A stretch of 64,000 bases of DNA from Tricholoma matsutake (lineage: Eukaryota; Basidiomycota; Agaricomycetes; Agaricales; Tricholomataceae), in assembly GCA_026075535.2 (NCBI GenBank), contig AP026541.1, positions 1,550,001-1,614,000 on the forward strand. The letters are read 5' to 3'. The notes under the pieces were generated by a model. It saw only the letters and a list, made by a program, of their open reading frames with translations, did not search any database and was not told the DNA's origin. Below are positions 1 to 10,511 of this stretch, piece after piece. Each line of letters opens with the position of its first letter. Within the stretch, counting starts at the first letter, position 1. The position numbers and the translations under genes were made by a program.

Positions 1-739
1 TTGCAGCCACTGGTGGCACCTGCCGGTGTAGGAGTTGGCAACAGAGTGGTGGTGGCAGGATCAGACAGAGTGGTGGGAGTGGTAGAGGTGGAAGCAAGGC
101 AGGGGTGGTCAAAGGAGGACATGGCCATGCGTTGTTGATCAAGGCTCACATTAGTGGCTATGAGCCAGCCAGAGCCAGTGGCTTAGTCGAGCTGAGCCAC
201 ATGTATCAGCTATTGAAGCCGATAATAGCCAAGCCACGGCAACACTAGGTAGTAGGTCCCACCACAAATACTAGTACATACATTGCTTATCTCTTTCTTT
301 CTTTCAAATAATCTACTGAAGGCTCTCTACAATCTGCTAAGTCCTAGGACTTTTGATGCAGCCTTTATTCTCCTATTGCAATTTTTATATTTTGCATTTT
401 TTTAACTTCCTTGTTAATTCATCTAATACTTGTTTGTCATTCTTGAAATTAATCCCAACTATTTATCCTTAAATGGCTCTTGGGATACCCAATTCCAATA
501 GGATTTCATGCATCTCCAGATGTTGTGTGATTGATTTACACTTTACTGTTCCAATTGTGTGGCTTAGAAAAGCTAAAATAATTCAGGGAAACCCTGGTGC
601 ATACAAGAGGCCCAAATCCATGTTTACACATGGGGTAGCTAATTAATTGCCAAGATGCACAAGGACTGTGAGGGAATGAACAGAAAATCTTCTTCCTTCC
701 TTTTTTGTATTTTTCCTTTTTGGGAATTTATTTTCTAAT
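1..739. other. Repeat-rich flank without a gene
   Basis: No coding region is supported here. Positions 1-130 are GTGG-rich low-complexity sequence. Around 140-247 lies a segment rich in GAGCCA/GGCTCA words that ends in GGCAACACTA (238-247). The same word combination and the same end occur near 48310-48417, so this is probably the terminus of a dispersed transposon whose body lies to the left of the window. The rest is AT-rich and featureless. Confidence 0.4.
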
Positions 740-741
740 TA

Positions 742-808
742 CAGTGCTTTGCATGGAGCTTGACAGTTTCCAAAAATTTGTAAACATGAGCAAATTTGAT
801 AATTAGAA
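742..808 (+). repeat. Left terminal inverted repeat
   Basis: It matches the reverse complement of 4799-4865 at most positions; differences include GTGC/GCGC, CATGG/CATAG and CCAAAA/CCGAAA. Two of these are CpG transitions, so decay of the two ends is at least partly by deamination. The outer end directly abuts the TA duplication. Confidence 0.75.
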
Positions 809-858
809 TTTTTTTGAGAAATGCACAACCAAACATCACGTCGCTGTTGTCCACAGCA

Positions 859-3618
859 ATGAGGCATGTTCCAAAACCTTCCAAGAAGCTCTTGGAGTCT
901 CTTGACAACACTGCTATAGATAATCATTCCTCTGGCTCTGGCTCTGGCTCTGGCTCTGACTCTGATTCTGAATTGTCAACTTCAACCTCATCTTTGCCTT
1001 CCAATCACCTTGAACCTGGTCCGACACAGCCAACCTCAAATTTGCACGACAAAGGCAATAATATCTCAAGTTCAGATGAAGACAAACCAGCAAGAAAATG
1101 ACCCAAGACAGTCACATCCAGAGAAAGGAGGACAAGAGGCCAAGGAAAAAAGAACAAAACTGCCAGTGACTGTCAACTTGGATGTATTAGAATGCTCTTC
1201 TCTTACTGAACACATAGTCCCTTCTGATACACTGAAACAAAGTATCACTTACAACCTCTTGATTTTCTCATCCAAGCAGATGTCAAAACCCAAGGCCAAA
1301 TGAGGTGACCCCAAGAACAATTTCTTCCAAGATGCCAAATGGGATACTATGAAAGCCCAAGTTATGGCCAAGATCGACCTGATACTCAAGCCTGCAACTA
1401 TCAGCTATGATGATTATGATGTCTAGTTTTCTATCCCACAGTACTTGCCTCAACCAATCCCCCTAGATAATTGCAAAAAATATATGTATATGGCTGAATA
1501 TGCACTCAAAGTGAAGTCAAGCCCATCAGCAAAGATTATGATCAAGGGTAAGGTTACCAAGAAGCAAAAGGTTCGTGTGCGGCTCCCTTTGCTGCTTGCA
1601 ACATGTGTTTATGCCTTTCTTCAGAAATCAAGTCAGAAAGGCAAGGAAAATATAATTGAAATTTCCAACAGTGAAGAGTCTGACAGTGAAGCAGACTCGG
1701 AGAAGAGGAAGAAGAAGAAACAAGGTAAAGGTTCAAAAGTGAGTGTATGCATCAATACTATTAGTTTTCATGTTGACGGTTCCTCGTAGGTCCCAAATGT
1801 GAAGCAGATACTACCTGGAAATAAGGCGATGAATGATCAGATGGGTTTGCTGAGGGCGAGGTGGACATGCCCTACTCCAGGCAGGAAATGCAGAAGTGAG
1901 CATTGTTTTGTCCAAGCGAATCACAATGATCATTTTCTGCTGGGGTTCCGTGAACTAGAGAGTTGGGCAGCAGCAATTGTACATGGCTATTTCTCAGCAT
2001 TGATTCCCTCCCTAACATTTCATTGCCTCGAAAGCTCAAAGGTCCCCAGTATGCTACAATCAACACACCTCCAAACAACAGTATTTTTGATACCCTTGAT
2101 CCTCGCACTGTGGCTGCCAAATCTCCACTCCTTCAATGTCATCTTCAACTCAATGCAGTGTGGTAGGGTGACGAGTCCCACTCGTCAACCCCACCATTTC
2201 CAACATTTCCCACAAAGTCTTTTGTTACACAATGACAACCTCGTGTCGTTGTACATTCTTAGTGTGTTCCTAAATTCTCTCTAGATTCATTTTGCTGATT
2301 AGCAACCTGATGTTTTTATTTCTTAGATCTTTTATTTGCAGGATGACATTTCACCTATGCGATGCATCAGTCACATGTCTCACTCACGTTTTCTCGCTTC
2401 CTCGGCCTTCTCGTCGACAGCATCACGTCACCATTTCCACATTTCCCTCCGAAGATGATGTTTCACCTATGTGATGCATCAGTCATGTGTTTCGCTCATG
2501 TTTTCTCGCTTCCTCAGCCTTCACATTGACAGCATCACCTGCTTTGAAGGATCAGTGCCAGTTTCCCCATTCCGTTTTCATTTACCTTTTATAGTTTTAT
2601 TGCTGTGCCTATTTACTACGACGATCTGCGACATCAAACTTGACACCTGCTCTTGGACTTCAGAATCACATCCCAAATACAACAATCCAATTCCCTTTCT
2701 AGTCTTCTTGGTCTGGTTGCTTGGACTGTTGGCACAAGAGAATGTGTGCACTCAGTTTTCACTTTGTAACTACAGATGTTTGTATTTAGGTGTCCTCCCA
2801 CCTGTCGAATGGAGCACCTGATCTTTACTCCTCATTTGTATGCCCTCCCTCTAAGTTTTTCTCTCTGTCCCTCAAGTTTCTGCACACCAAGGTGCAGATT
2901 TTAAGCTAAGTACCCAAGTCTTAAGTTTACGGCCCCAAGGAGCCCCCTTTTCTCTTATTTTCCCATTATACAAGTTCTTACCATACCGTCTACGAGCCCA
3001 TTTCCATTGCGTGGTCAATGACCCATGTATCTGACACACACATCACGTGACTCCATTGATTGCATTCGTGTTTAGTTCTTCCCCTCTCATTTCATTGACC
3101 CCACAGCCCTCATTCTCAGTTTGAAAGTAATTTCTCACCCGTCGTATCCCTCTTTTCATATTCTTATTTTTCTATTCATCCACATGTCTATGCTGACCTC
3201 ATCCATTGCGACATGACGACCTGGTCAACAGAACCTCCAACAGACCATTCCCCCTACAACAGCAGAGGCGAAGGCAGCTCAAGAAATCCACAACCATATC
3301 AACATACCTCCTGAAATCGTTAGACTCTTGCAACTGAATGCTCTCACTCAGCCCCCTGAATCTCGTGCTAACACTGCACCCATGCTTCTTCCACCACCCC
3401 TCACACCTGGCGCAAAGATGTCAATCGAAGATCTTTGTGGTCAGTTCTCACCTAGTGCTGAGATTCTTGAACATTTGCATGTGAACGGTTACTCTGGTTC
3501 TCACGTTATCCAACATATCGAGATTGGCAAGCTCTGGACTATGGCCTTCAAGCCTGGAGAGATCACTGAACTGAAGGAAGCAGTGCATGTTTGGGCAACA
3601 TCTGATGACTCCATTTGA
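859..3618 (+). pseudogene. Decayed gene of a dispersed basidiomycete repeat family (acidic/Ser-rich N-terminus, SAM-like C-terminus)
   Basis: The pieces read in order on the plus strand: MRHVPKPSKK followed by an SGSGSGSDSDSE acidic tract (859-1101), a segment with WDTMKAQVMAKIDLILKP (about 1338-1400), a basic region ending EKRKKKKQGKGSK (1445-1739), an intron-like GTGAGT...TAG (1740-1790), a block containing GPQYATINTPP (about 1963-2166), and a last block (3328-3618) with a helical SAEILEHLHVNGY/GEITELKEAVHVW pattern resembling a SAM-type domain. Frameshifts and stops lie between the pieces. I recall similar protein pieces being repeated in basidiomycete genomes but know no function. It lies wholly inside the inverted-repeat element and converges on its transposase. 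A TE accessory gene or a captured host gene are both possible. Confidence 0.5.
2342..2560 (+). repeat. Imperfect tandem duplication, about 110 bp unit
   Basis: Two adjacent copies (about 2342-2450 and 2453-2560) share TTTCACCTATG(C/T)GATGCATC, TTTTCTCGCTTCCTC and GACAGCATCAC. Several differences are CG in one copy against TG or CA in the other. It sits in the non-coding middle of the inverted-repeat element. Confidence 0.6.
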
Positions 3619-3853
3619 CACACATCTTCATTATCGTGCTCTTGTGCTCTCATACTCTTTGTTCTCAACTATTTACTTTTCATTCATGCATGCACAATAC
3701 TGTTACATTCAAGTAGTAGAACTAGTAGAACTAGAAATAACCTGCATGTATAAAGTATCCAATCGTATCCAATTCTGTGATTATGTTCAAAGCCTCTTAC
3801 ATGTCATACATTAGATCCTCTCCTGTTGCAGCCGAAAATATGTTGTCGTTGCA

Positions 3854-4775
3854 TCAGATCCATGCTTTGATCTTCAAAAATGCCTCCTCAATGGGATTGA
3901 GGTCTGGAGAATAAGGAGGGAGAAATATAAGATGAACACCTGTAGCAATAAGTCAATAACTTCCAGTCAGAGAGTGAAGCATACCGTGTTGGCCAAGAAG
4001 CTCTACAATTTTGTTGCCATGGTGAATGTGTGCATTGTCCATCACAAGGACACTTAGGGGTCCAGGAAATGGAGAGCAGAGTGGAAGCTTCAACACGTTC
4101 AGTTGTTAGAAGATGCCAGTAAAAGTCAGGGACGTACTACTTGATTCTCCAAAAACTGCAGAAAGCCATCTCGTTTCATTGATCCTTCAACTGTACTTGC
4201 CACGATCCCTTCTACTGTCAATAGACCTTCTGCAGAGAGCCGTCAACCTCAGACAAACACCTGCTTCATCTGAGCCCATCTCCCCCTCCTTCCTCTCCCA
4301 TATCGTCAACTCTTGAAAGTCTCATCAAGAAATCCAAGCTGTTCTGGGCTGTACATTGCCATGTGCCACATATAATCATTTTGAAGCGGTTCATTACGTT
4401 CCTTGGCAATAATCTTGAGCTTCTTGCAGAACATTCCAGCATGTTCCAGCTCCTGGTGGATGGTAGTATAGTGAACAGATACAAAGCAATTTCATTTCAG
4501 GAGTTTGAGGAGCTCATCCAGAAACCAGTCAGGTTGATGTTGGACTAGATGTAAGAGATACTGAACATCATCGAAATGAAGTAGACGAGGGCGTCCAGCC
4601 TTGTTGCCATGTTGATGTGAAACAATGTTGCAGTCTCTCTCCAGAGCCGTAGAACATGATAAAAAGTACTTTCAGAGAAGCCAACACAAGCAAGGATATC
4701 TGGAAGAGGAAGAATGCCATTCTCATGAAGATTGAGGGCCGCAATCTTCACATCGCGACTGATCTCGCAGAACAT
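3854..4775 (-). pseudogene. DDE-superfamily (Tc1/mariner-like) transposase, decayed
   Basis: Read on the minus strand, the protein runs through a helix-turn-helix segment (ISRDVKIAAL, then CVGFSESTFYHVLRLWRET, 4775-4620), a GRPRLLHFDD linker, DWFLDELLKLLK, an HYTTIHQELEHAG helix, a block ending QLGFLDET with the first catalytic Asp (about 4330), VLVMDNAHIHHG with the second Asp (about 4050), and [15 protein letters not shown] with the third acidic residue, Glu (about 3890), then a stop after KAWI. It is nearly full length (about 300 residues) but broken by at least one in-frame TGA (after LLK) and several frameshifts. Its start lies just inside the right inverted repeat, the usual place for the transposase of such an element. 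The assignment is firm; activity is excluded in this copy. Confidence 0.85.
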
Positions 4776-4798
4776 AGTAGTGGAACGATGGTAAATTT

Positions 4799-4865
4799 AG
4801 CTAAGTATCAAATTTGCTCATGTTTACAAATTTTCGGAAACTGTCAAGCTCTATGCAAAGCGCTG
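4799..4865 (-). repeat. Right terminal inverted repeat
   Basis: Reverse complement of the left repeat at 742-808, abutting TA at 4866-4867. The transposase reading frame begins immediately inside it on the minus strand. Confidence 0.75.
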
Positions 4866-4867
4866 TA

Positions 4868-5560
4868 ATTATATCATCCCACAAACATCAATATCGAGCC
4901 CATAACATTGACTTTCCTGGTGAAGTCTATAATTATAGACTTCACTATATAAGGACTCACTAGTCTCTGAAGACCCACGGACCACGGTCTCGGTTGGTAC
5001 CGTCCCCACCGTTCCAACAGCGGCAAAGAAAAGGAGAATGAAGTTGTGAAGCGTTCATGACCGAATAGACCTATGCGACATCCAACGGATCATGATCCAA
5101 GAGAAACACAGCTTCAATTGCAAGTTGTGACTTGAAAGTTACTGTTTTGTTCACAGGCAACCGGCAGACAGACACGGTCCGGCTGCAAAGTTCAGCCATT
5201 TACACAAGATCCTTGTAAGTCGTTCGCAAGTTCGCAGCTTTGTTTGTGGGTAGCGAAATCTCATGATCATGAGAACTAACGAGAGAGTTCTCATGATGGA
5301 TATGTTTTTTATAGGATTCTGAATCTTATCATAGCTTCCCCGGACCCCAGCAACGCGGGAAACACGTGTATCACCCACAATGTCACAATAACACGCCGCT
5401 ACCTCCTACTTAGCATGATATCGGGTAAGGAGTACTTCTCAGTTATCCTTATGCCACGACCTTTACATGAGGCTATATCCGCTCGTAACTCGTAAGTGCA
5501 ACTTGATTTGGTCCCCCATCCCAGGGTGATCAAGCCGTCCGAATAGCGCCCCTCTGTCCG
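4868..5560. other. Intergenic region upstream of the coiled-coil gene
   Basis: No gene seen. It holds the 26-bp palindrome at 4920-4945 followed by ACTATATAAGG (4944-4954), a TATA-like sequence. The rest has ordinary base composition and probably includes the promoter and 5' leader of the gene starting at 5561. Confidence 0.4.
4920..4945. repeat. Perfect 26-bp palindrome
   Basis: The half-site GTGAAGTCTATAA is followed directly by its reverse complement with no spacer. A TATATAAGG sequence begins within a few bases of its right edge. It could be a dimeric operator, a cruciform, or a transposon footprint 53 bp outside the inverted-repeat element; nothing in the sequence decides between these. 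Confidence 0.6.
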
Positions 5561-8419
5561 ATGATGGATACTAATCCCCTCGAAGATGGCGGGTCAAGAC
5601 ATCATACTCCAAATAACGGCCATAGACATGCAGACGAACTCCACCATACGTCATACACTCAGCCGGTAGTTCAGCCTCTCCCTGACAATGACTCATCACC
5701 ACGCCCTCCTTTGACTTCGCTACCGCAAAGGCCATTTCCTCATCGTCTTCCAACCCCCCATTTTCCCCGGGTAACCACATTACCTGGTATCCAACCCTTC
5801 GCTGCGAACGGTAAGACTGCTAAGCCAACATCACAACCAAAAATGAATCGGCAGGCTTACGCTCGTCTCCTTGCGCGTCTTGGTGGTGAACATGACGAAG
5901 ACCACCCGCCACGATCTCGGTCGCCCTCCAATAGTAGTCTCAACAGTGCACTTCCTACCGTTCTCCGCCTTCTTGCTCAGGAGACGGCTCGTGCTGATGC
6001 TGCTGAACAGGAACTAAACCGAGACTCTGAAGCGCTCTTGAAACGAGTACGAGAAATCAAAGAGGCGAAGGAGAGGATGGAACTAGAGTTGATGCGTGTG
6101 AAAGAGGAGTTGAAACTGTACAAACTACAGCTCACTGTTGCGCAGAATGGTAAGAGTCAAACTTATTGGTGGATTTTACTGATGATTCATCCAGAAATCA
6201 ACCGTGCACAAAAAATTGTTGCTGAGGTTAATCGTGCTCATGTAGCTGCGGAGGAAAGGAGCGTGAGAGATAGAGATCGGCTCAGGAAGCTTGTCGCCCA
6301 ACGTGCGGCAGAGATTGCAAGGGAGGAGGGAAGAAACGAAGGGTGGAAGCAGGGCCTGGAGAGGGGCAGATTGGTTGCTTTGGCAGATTGGAAGAGGCAA
6401 AGGAGAGAATACGAGGATGACGAAGACGCAGAACAAGAAAGATCTCCCACTCCTGGCCCTGCACAAAGGTACATTGCCACCTCATATTTACTTTTTATTC
6501 GGAAGTTCAAATTCTTGCTGATCCGTAGACCCAGTGCTCCAGAAAGGTCAAGCGCAGGACAACGCGAGAGGGCAGCAAGCATAGACTCGAATACTGCGTC
6601 CCATGCCGAAATCATTCCTGTCCGCCCGCGCTCTGCATCCCAACGAAGTATTCCAATTCCTGTCCCAATTCCCACACCATCTCGTCCGCCTGAAAACATA
6701 TCCATTCAACAAGAAACATACTCCGGAGCGCAGGCTCCGGTATCCGTGAGAACACCTCCACGTTCTCCTAGCGTGGCCTCTCGTCGTTCCCGTCGATCAA
6801 TACCTCCAGAAGGTTACATCCCGACTGTCGGTGCTGACTCGTTTATCTCGCTGCCCCCGCCTTTTGAGCTGAGCCGGTCTGTGGGTGTGGGCCCTCAACC
6901 CGTGGAGCAAGCGAGTGTAGCTCGTTCTGCTGGTGCCAGTAAACAGACCGAGAGTGAGAGAAAGGATCTTGATCGACAGGGTGAAAGGGGAAGCCAGAAG
7001 GAATCCAGGGCGCAGGACTATGTGTATCAACCTGTATCTGGAGTGCAGCCGCCAACGTACGATGATACTTTCAGGGACAAGGGGAAGAGCCGAGGCACGC
7101 CAGCGATGTCAACTGTCTCATCACAGTACGATCTTTTAAGGTCCCCTCAAGACCCCAACGGGGACAGGGAACGTAGAAGATACGAAGCCAACGTCTCAGA
7201 TCGAGGACGAGCAAGTGGAAGAGTGTATGATCGTCAAACAGGTGCGACGTCTAGCGGGGTTAACGAGCGAGTCAAAGAATGGCGGGCGGCGAGTCCCGTT
7301 GTTGTCTCACCGGCTGCGACGCAAACGCAAGCCTATTTACAAAGGCCGACGTCAGCCAAGAGCTCAATATATTCAATGAGTAGAGGGGATGAACATCATA
7401 TAGAAGTGCGCTGAATTTCTTTTCATTCATTCACTTGTTTTACCTTGCCCTCTCTCCTCTTTCCCTGTTCCACATCCGATCTTCTTTCTTTCATTTTTAG
7501 GATGCCCTATCACGTCCTCAGACATCAAACCCTCAAAGGATCTATTCTCCACGCGTAGAGGGTGGTCCTCGCCTGCCTAGAGAGACGAACGTTGCGACGC
7601 CCACCTCGCCCTCCCGCGGGCGTGGCAATGGAACCTCACATTCTATTTATCGGGCTTCCGAGGAAACTACATCTCCCCAACAATTTCATATACCTCAACC
7701 GCATTCGTCAAGTCCGCCAGCAGAGAATTCGAACCAACACCGACTCTCCGCTCAAAGCAGACCACAGGAGAAGCTTGAACGCTCGATCTCAAACACGACG
7801 GTACCCGGGATCGATATTGAAACACCTGTGAGAAATATCTCCCTTCTATCAGATGTATATCCTGTCTTACTTTTACCATTTCTAGTCACACTCTTCCGCC
7901 AACTCTTCAGTAAAGATTCTCGGTCCCGTTGATCCCCTTCTTCTTACTCCCGATCATACACCCGCACCTCTCCTAGATGACACAAGTTCCGGATCTCACG
8001 AGACCCAGTCCACAATCTATTCGAGTGCGCAGCACCCCAACGAAGATGGTGATACAGCGACTATTGTCTTGCCCGATAACGATCTCCCACCAGGATTCAT
8101 GCCCTTGAGCCCCATTCCGTCCATTCCCAACTTCAAGGCCGACGAGCACGATCCCTACTGGTATCAAAGGGGTATATATCAAGCTTACAATGCACAGCCA
8201 GTAATTCCATATACGGCTGACATGGGAATGGGGATGGGGAGCGGAATGCCGTTTTCATCCTCGCTACTGTTTGCAGAACCTCCACATTCATCCACCGCAG
8301 CAGGGACTTCGAATACTTCGACCACTGAGGATAATAGTAACAAGGGGCGGGTGAACTTTGGAACCTCGCCTGCTCCTCTGGATCGGCCAATCTCACTCTT
8401 CTCGGACACCTCAGGCTGA
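5561..8419 (+). CDS. Long coiled-coil / low-complexity protein of unknown function, five exons
   Basis: Exons 5561-6149, 6195-6468, 6529-7405, 7501-7827 and 7886-8419 join to 866 residues. Residues about 110-300 are a charged coiled coil (AQETARADAAEQELNRD, then KRVREIKEAKERMELELM, then RLRKLVAQRAAEIAREEGR). The rest is Ser/Pro/Arg-rich and probably disordered, with order-like islands such as GYIPTVGADSFISLPPPFEL and LPPGFMPLSPIPSIPNF near the end. Introns 1 and 2 (45 and 60 bp) are multiples of three and stop-free, so unspliced forms would stay open. Intron 3 uses a weak GTGCGC donor; if not spliced the protein ends at 7414. I do not recognise the family; a scaffold role is only a guess from composition. 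DBR1 follows 219 bp downstream on the same strand. Confidence 0.75.
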
Positions 8420-8638
8420 CACGGGTTTTCCGTCCGTTGTAAGTCAATGGCCTTGTTTTTCGGACAGATCGGTCACTCGTATCAAAGCATTTGTACTTTT
8501 ACCATTCTGAATTATTTCATCTTGCCAAAAATCATTTTAAATTCATTTGTTTACTTCATATTACGTAAAGAATGAACACGTGATTTATCTACTTTTGTCA
8601 GACTCCTTTCTGTCAAATCTGATTTCTTTCATCCTAAG

Positions 8639-10511
8639 ATGAAGGTAAGCTGGCGATCACTCATTAAACACTGGACTAATGGTCCAGCTAGATAGCAGTT
8701 GAAGGCTGTTGTCACGGTGAACTTGACGCCATCTACAGCCAAATTCATCGACTTGAAACCAGAAACAACTATAAAGTCGACCTGCTTCTTATCTGTGGGG
8801 ATTTTCAGGCAATAAGGAATGTAAAAGATTTGCAATGCATGGCTGTTCCGAACAAGTACAAGCAGCTGGGCTACTTCCACAAGTAGGTACGCTTTCACAA
8901 CTTGTATCAACCATTCTTACGATGTTACAGATATTATACTGGTGAAAAAGTGGCACCTATATTGACTATCGTGATTGGGGGGAACCATGAAGCATCGAAT
9001 TACATGTGGGAGCTGTGAGTCTTGGACGCGTCCTGGATTTCTGACACCCCATTCATAGCCCGCCTCAGATACCATGGAGGATGGTTGGCACCGAATATCT
9101 ATTTTCTCGGTCATGCAGGATGTGTTCAAGTAAACGGTGTTCGGATCGCAGGTGCTTCTGGAATTTTCAAAGCACACGACTTCCGACAAGGTACGTGGCC
9201 CATGGGTCGGTTACCGATACCCATTCACTTCACCAACGAACCGATTACTAGGACACCATGAAAAGGTCCCTTACGACTTTAGCTCAGTACGCAGCATCTA
9301 TCACATCAGAGAATACTGTGTTCGAAAACTTTCCCTTGTACGCTTCCCGTTCAATACGTGCCTCTCACCATGTTAACCCCCCCAAAGCTATCTTCACCCC
9401 AAATATTTCTTTCTCATGATTGGCCCCGATCCATCGAGCATTTTGGTGATCTCCCAGGCCTTCTTCGCCGCAAGAAGTTCCTACGTGAAGACATTGAGTC
9501 TGGCAGCTTAGGATCGCCACCTCTAATGGGACTGCTGAACACATTAAAACCAGATTGGTGGTTTGCTGCGCATCTACACGCTCGCTTCGAGGCGACGGTT
9601 GTTCATGAGGAACAACCGATTCCAGCCCAATCTACTCTGGTACAAAACCCTGACGAAATCACCATTGAGGATGAGGATGAGCACCTCGAAGACTTAATAA
9701 AACAAGAAGCTGTCCCACAAACCATTTCGACTTCGGCCGACCTCCCTCGAAACCCTCTAAACCCAGACGAGATCAGTTTAGATGATGAAGAAAATGTGGA
9801 CGCTCCTCCGCCTCCTCCTTCGGCGACTAGGTTTCTTGCCCTGGATAAATGTCTACCCAATCGCGAATATCTGGAGGTAATCCATCAGATATCTGAATTC
9901 TCCCGAGATTGATATCCCTTCGTCAGGTAATTGATTATGAGATGTCGAATGGGAATGAGCTCCCTCTGCCAGAGAGGTCCCATCCGCCCCCAGTCTTGAG
10001 CTTCGATCCAGAATGGCTTGCCATCTCTAGAGCATTCCACCCGTGGCTGTCAACGACAAAAATTCAGCGTCCGTTTCCGGTTGAAGGGGAGGTCCGAAAA
10101 ATGATCGAACAGGAGCTAGAGTGGGTGTTGAAAAACGTGCCGAGGAAGCTTGATGGATCTTTCTTGGTTTCCGAATGTCAGGCATTTGTTCAGACAGCAC
10201 CCGGGCCCGAGCCTGGGCATGAAGACACCGCGAAGAATCAACAACGTGTGTAATTTACTTGTTTTTTGAGTTTGTACTGGAACGTAATCGTTCCGCTTCT
10301 TTTTTTCTCAGCGTCGTGGTATACGAATCCGCAGACGGTAGCATTCTGTGCCATGCTAGAAGTTATGAACAAGATCAATCCACCACCATTTCTTCCTGAA
10401 AGCTTTTTCGATTTAGCACCACCGCATGGTTCTCTGTCTCCGTCAAACGCCGCCATCCCTTCCTCACCTACAATTGAACCACCGGCCATTGATTCTCAGT
10501 TATCTCCGTGA
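8639..10511 (+). CDS. dbr1: RNA lariat debranching enzyme
   Basis: Hydrolyses the 2'-5' bond of excised intron lariats in the nucleus (Dbr1, calcineurin-like metallophosphoesterase). Eight exons: 8639-8644, 8692-8882, 8931-9014, 9069-9190, 9252-9337, 9388-9876, 9927-10245 and 10312-10511, giving 498 residues, the usual length. All metal-site blocks are visible: GCCHGELD (7-14), [10 protein letters not shown] (36-45), GGNHEAS (82-88), FLSHDWP (170-176) and [10 protein letters not shown] (223-232). The C-terminal domain has [15 protein letters not shown] and [17 protein letters not shown] Glu/Asp-rich linker lies between them. The first coding exon is only ATG AAG; this start was chosen because it restores the [14 protein letters not shown] terminus. 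The exon-4 acceptor is CTCAG at 9068, which alone keeps frame into [11 protein letters not shown]. Identification is very secure; single splice sites less so. Confidence 0.95.

Larger units (their letters stand above)
740..4867. mobile_element. Tc1/mariner-type element with terminal inverted repeats, 4.1 kb, two convergent decayed genes
   Basis: Inverted repeats of about 65 bp bound the element: 742-808 reads CAGTGCTTTGCATGGAGCTT and onward, and 4799-4865 is its reverse complement with only a few mismatches. Each is flanked on the outside by TA (740-741 and 4866-4867), the target duplication of the Tc1/mariner superfamily. Next to the right repeat, on the minus strand, is a DDE transposase relic (4775-3854). 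The left 2.8 kb carries an unrelated plus-strand gene relic. At 4.1 kb it is much longer than the usual 1.5-2 kb mariner, so it either captured a gene or received a nested insertion. The repeats and TA are read directly from the sequence; capture is inference. Confidence 0.75.
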
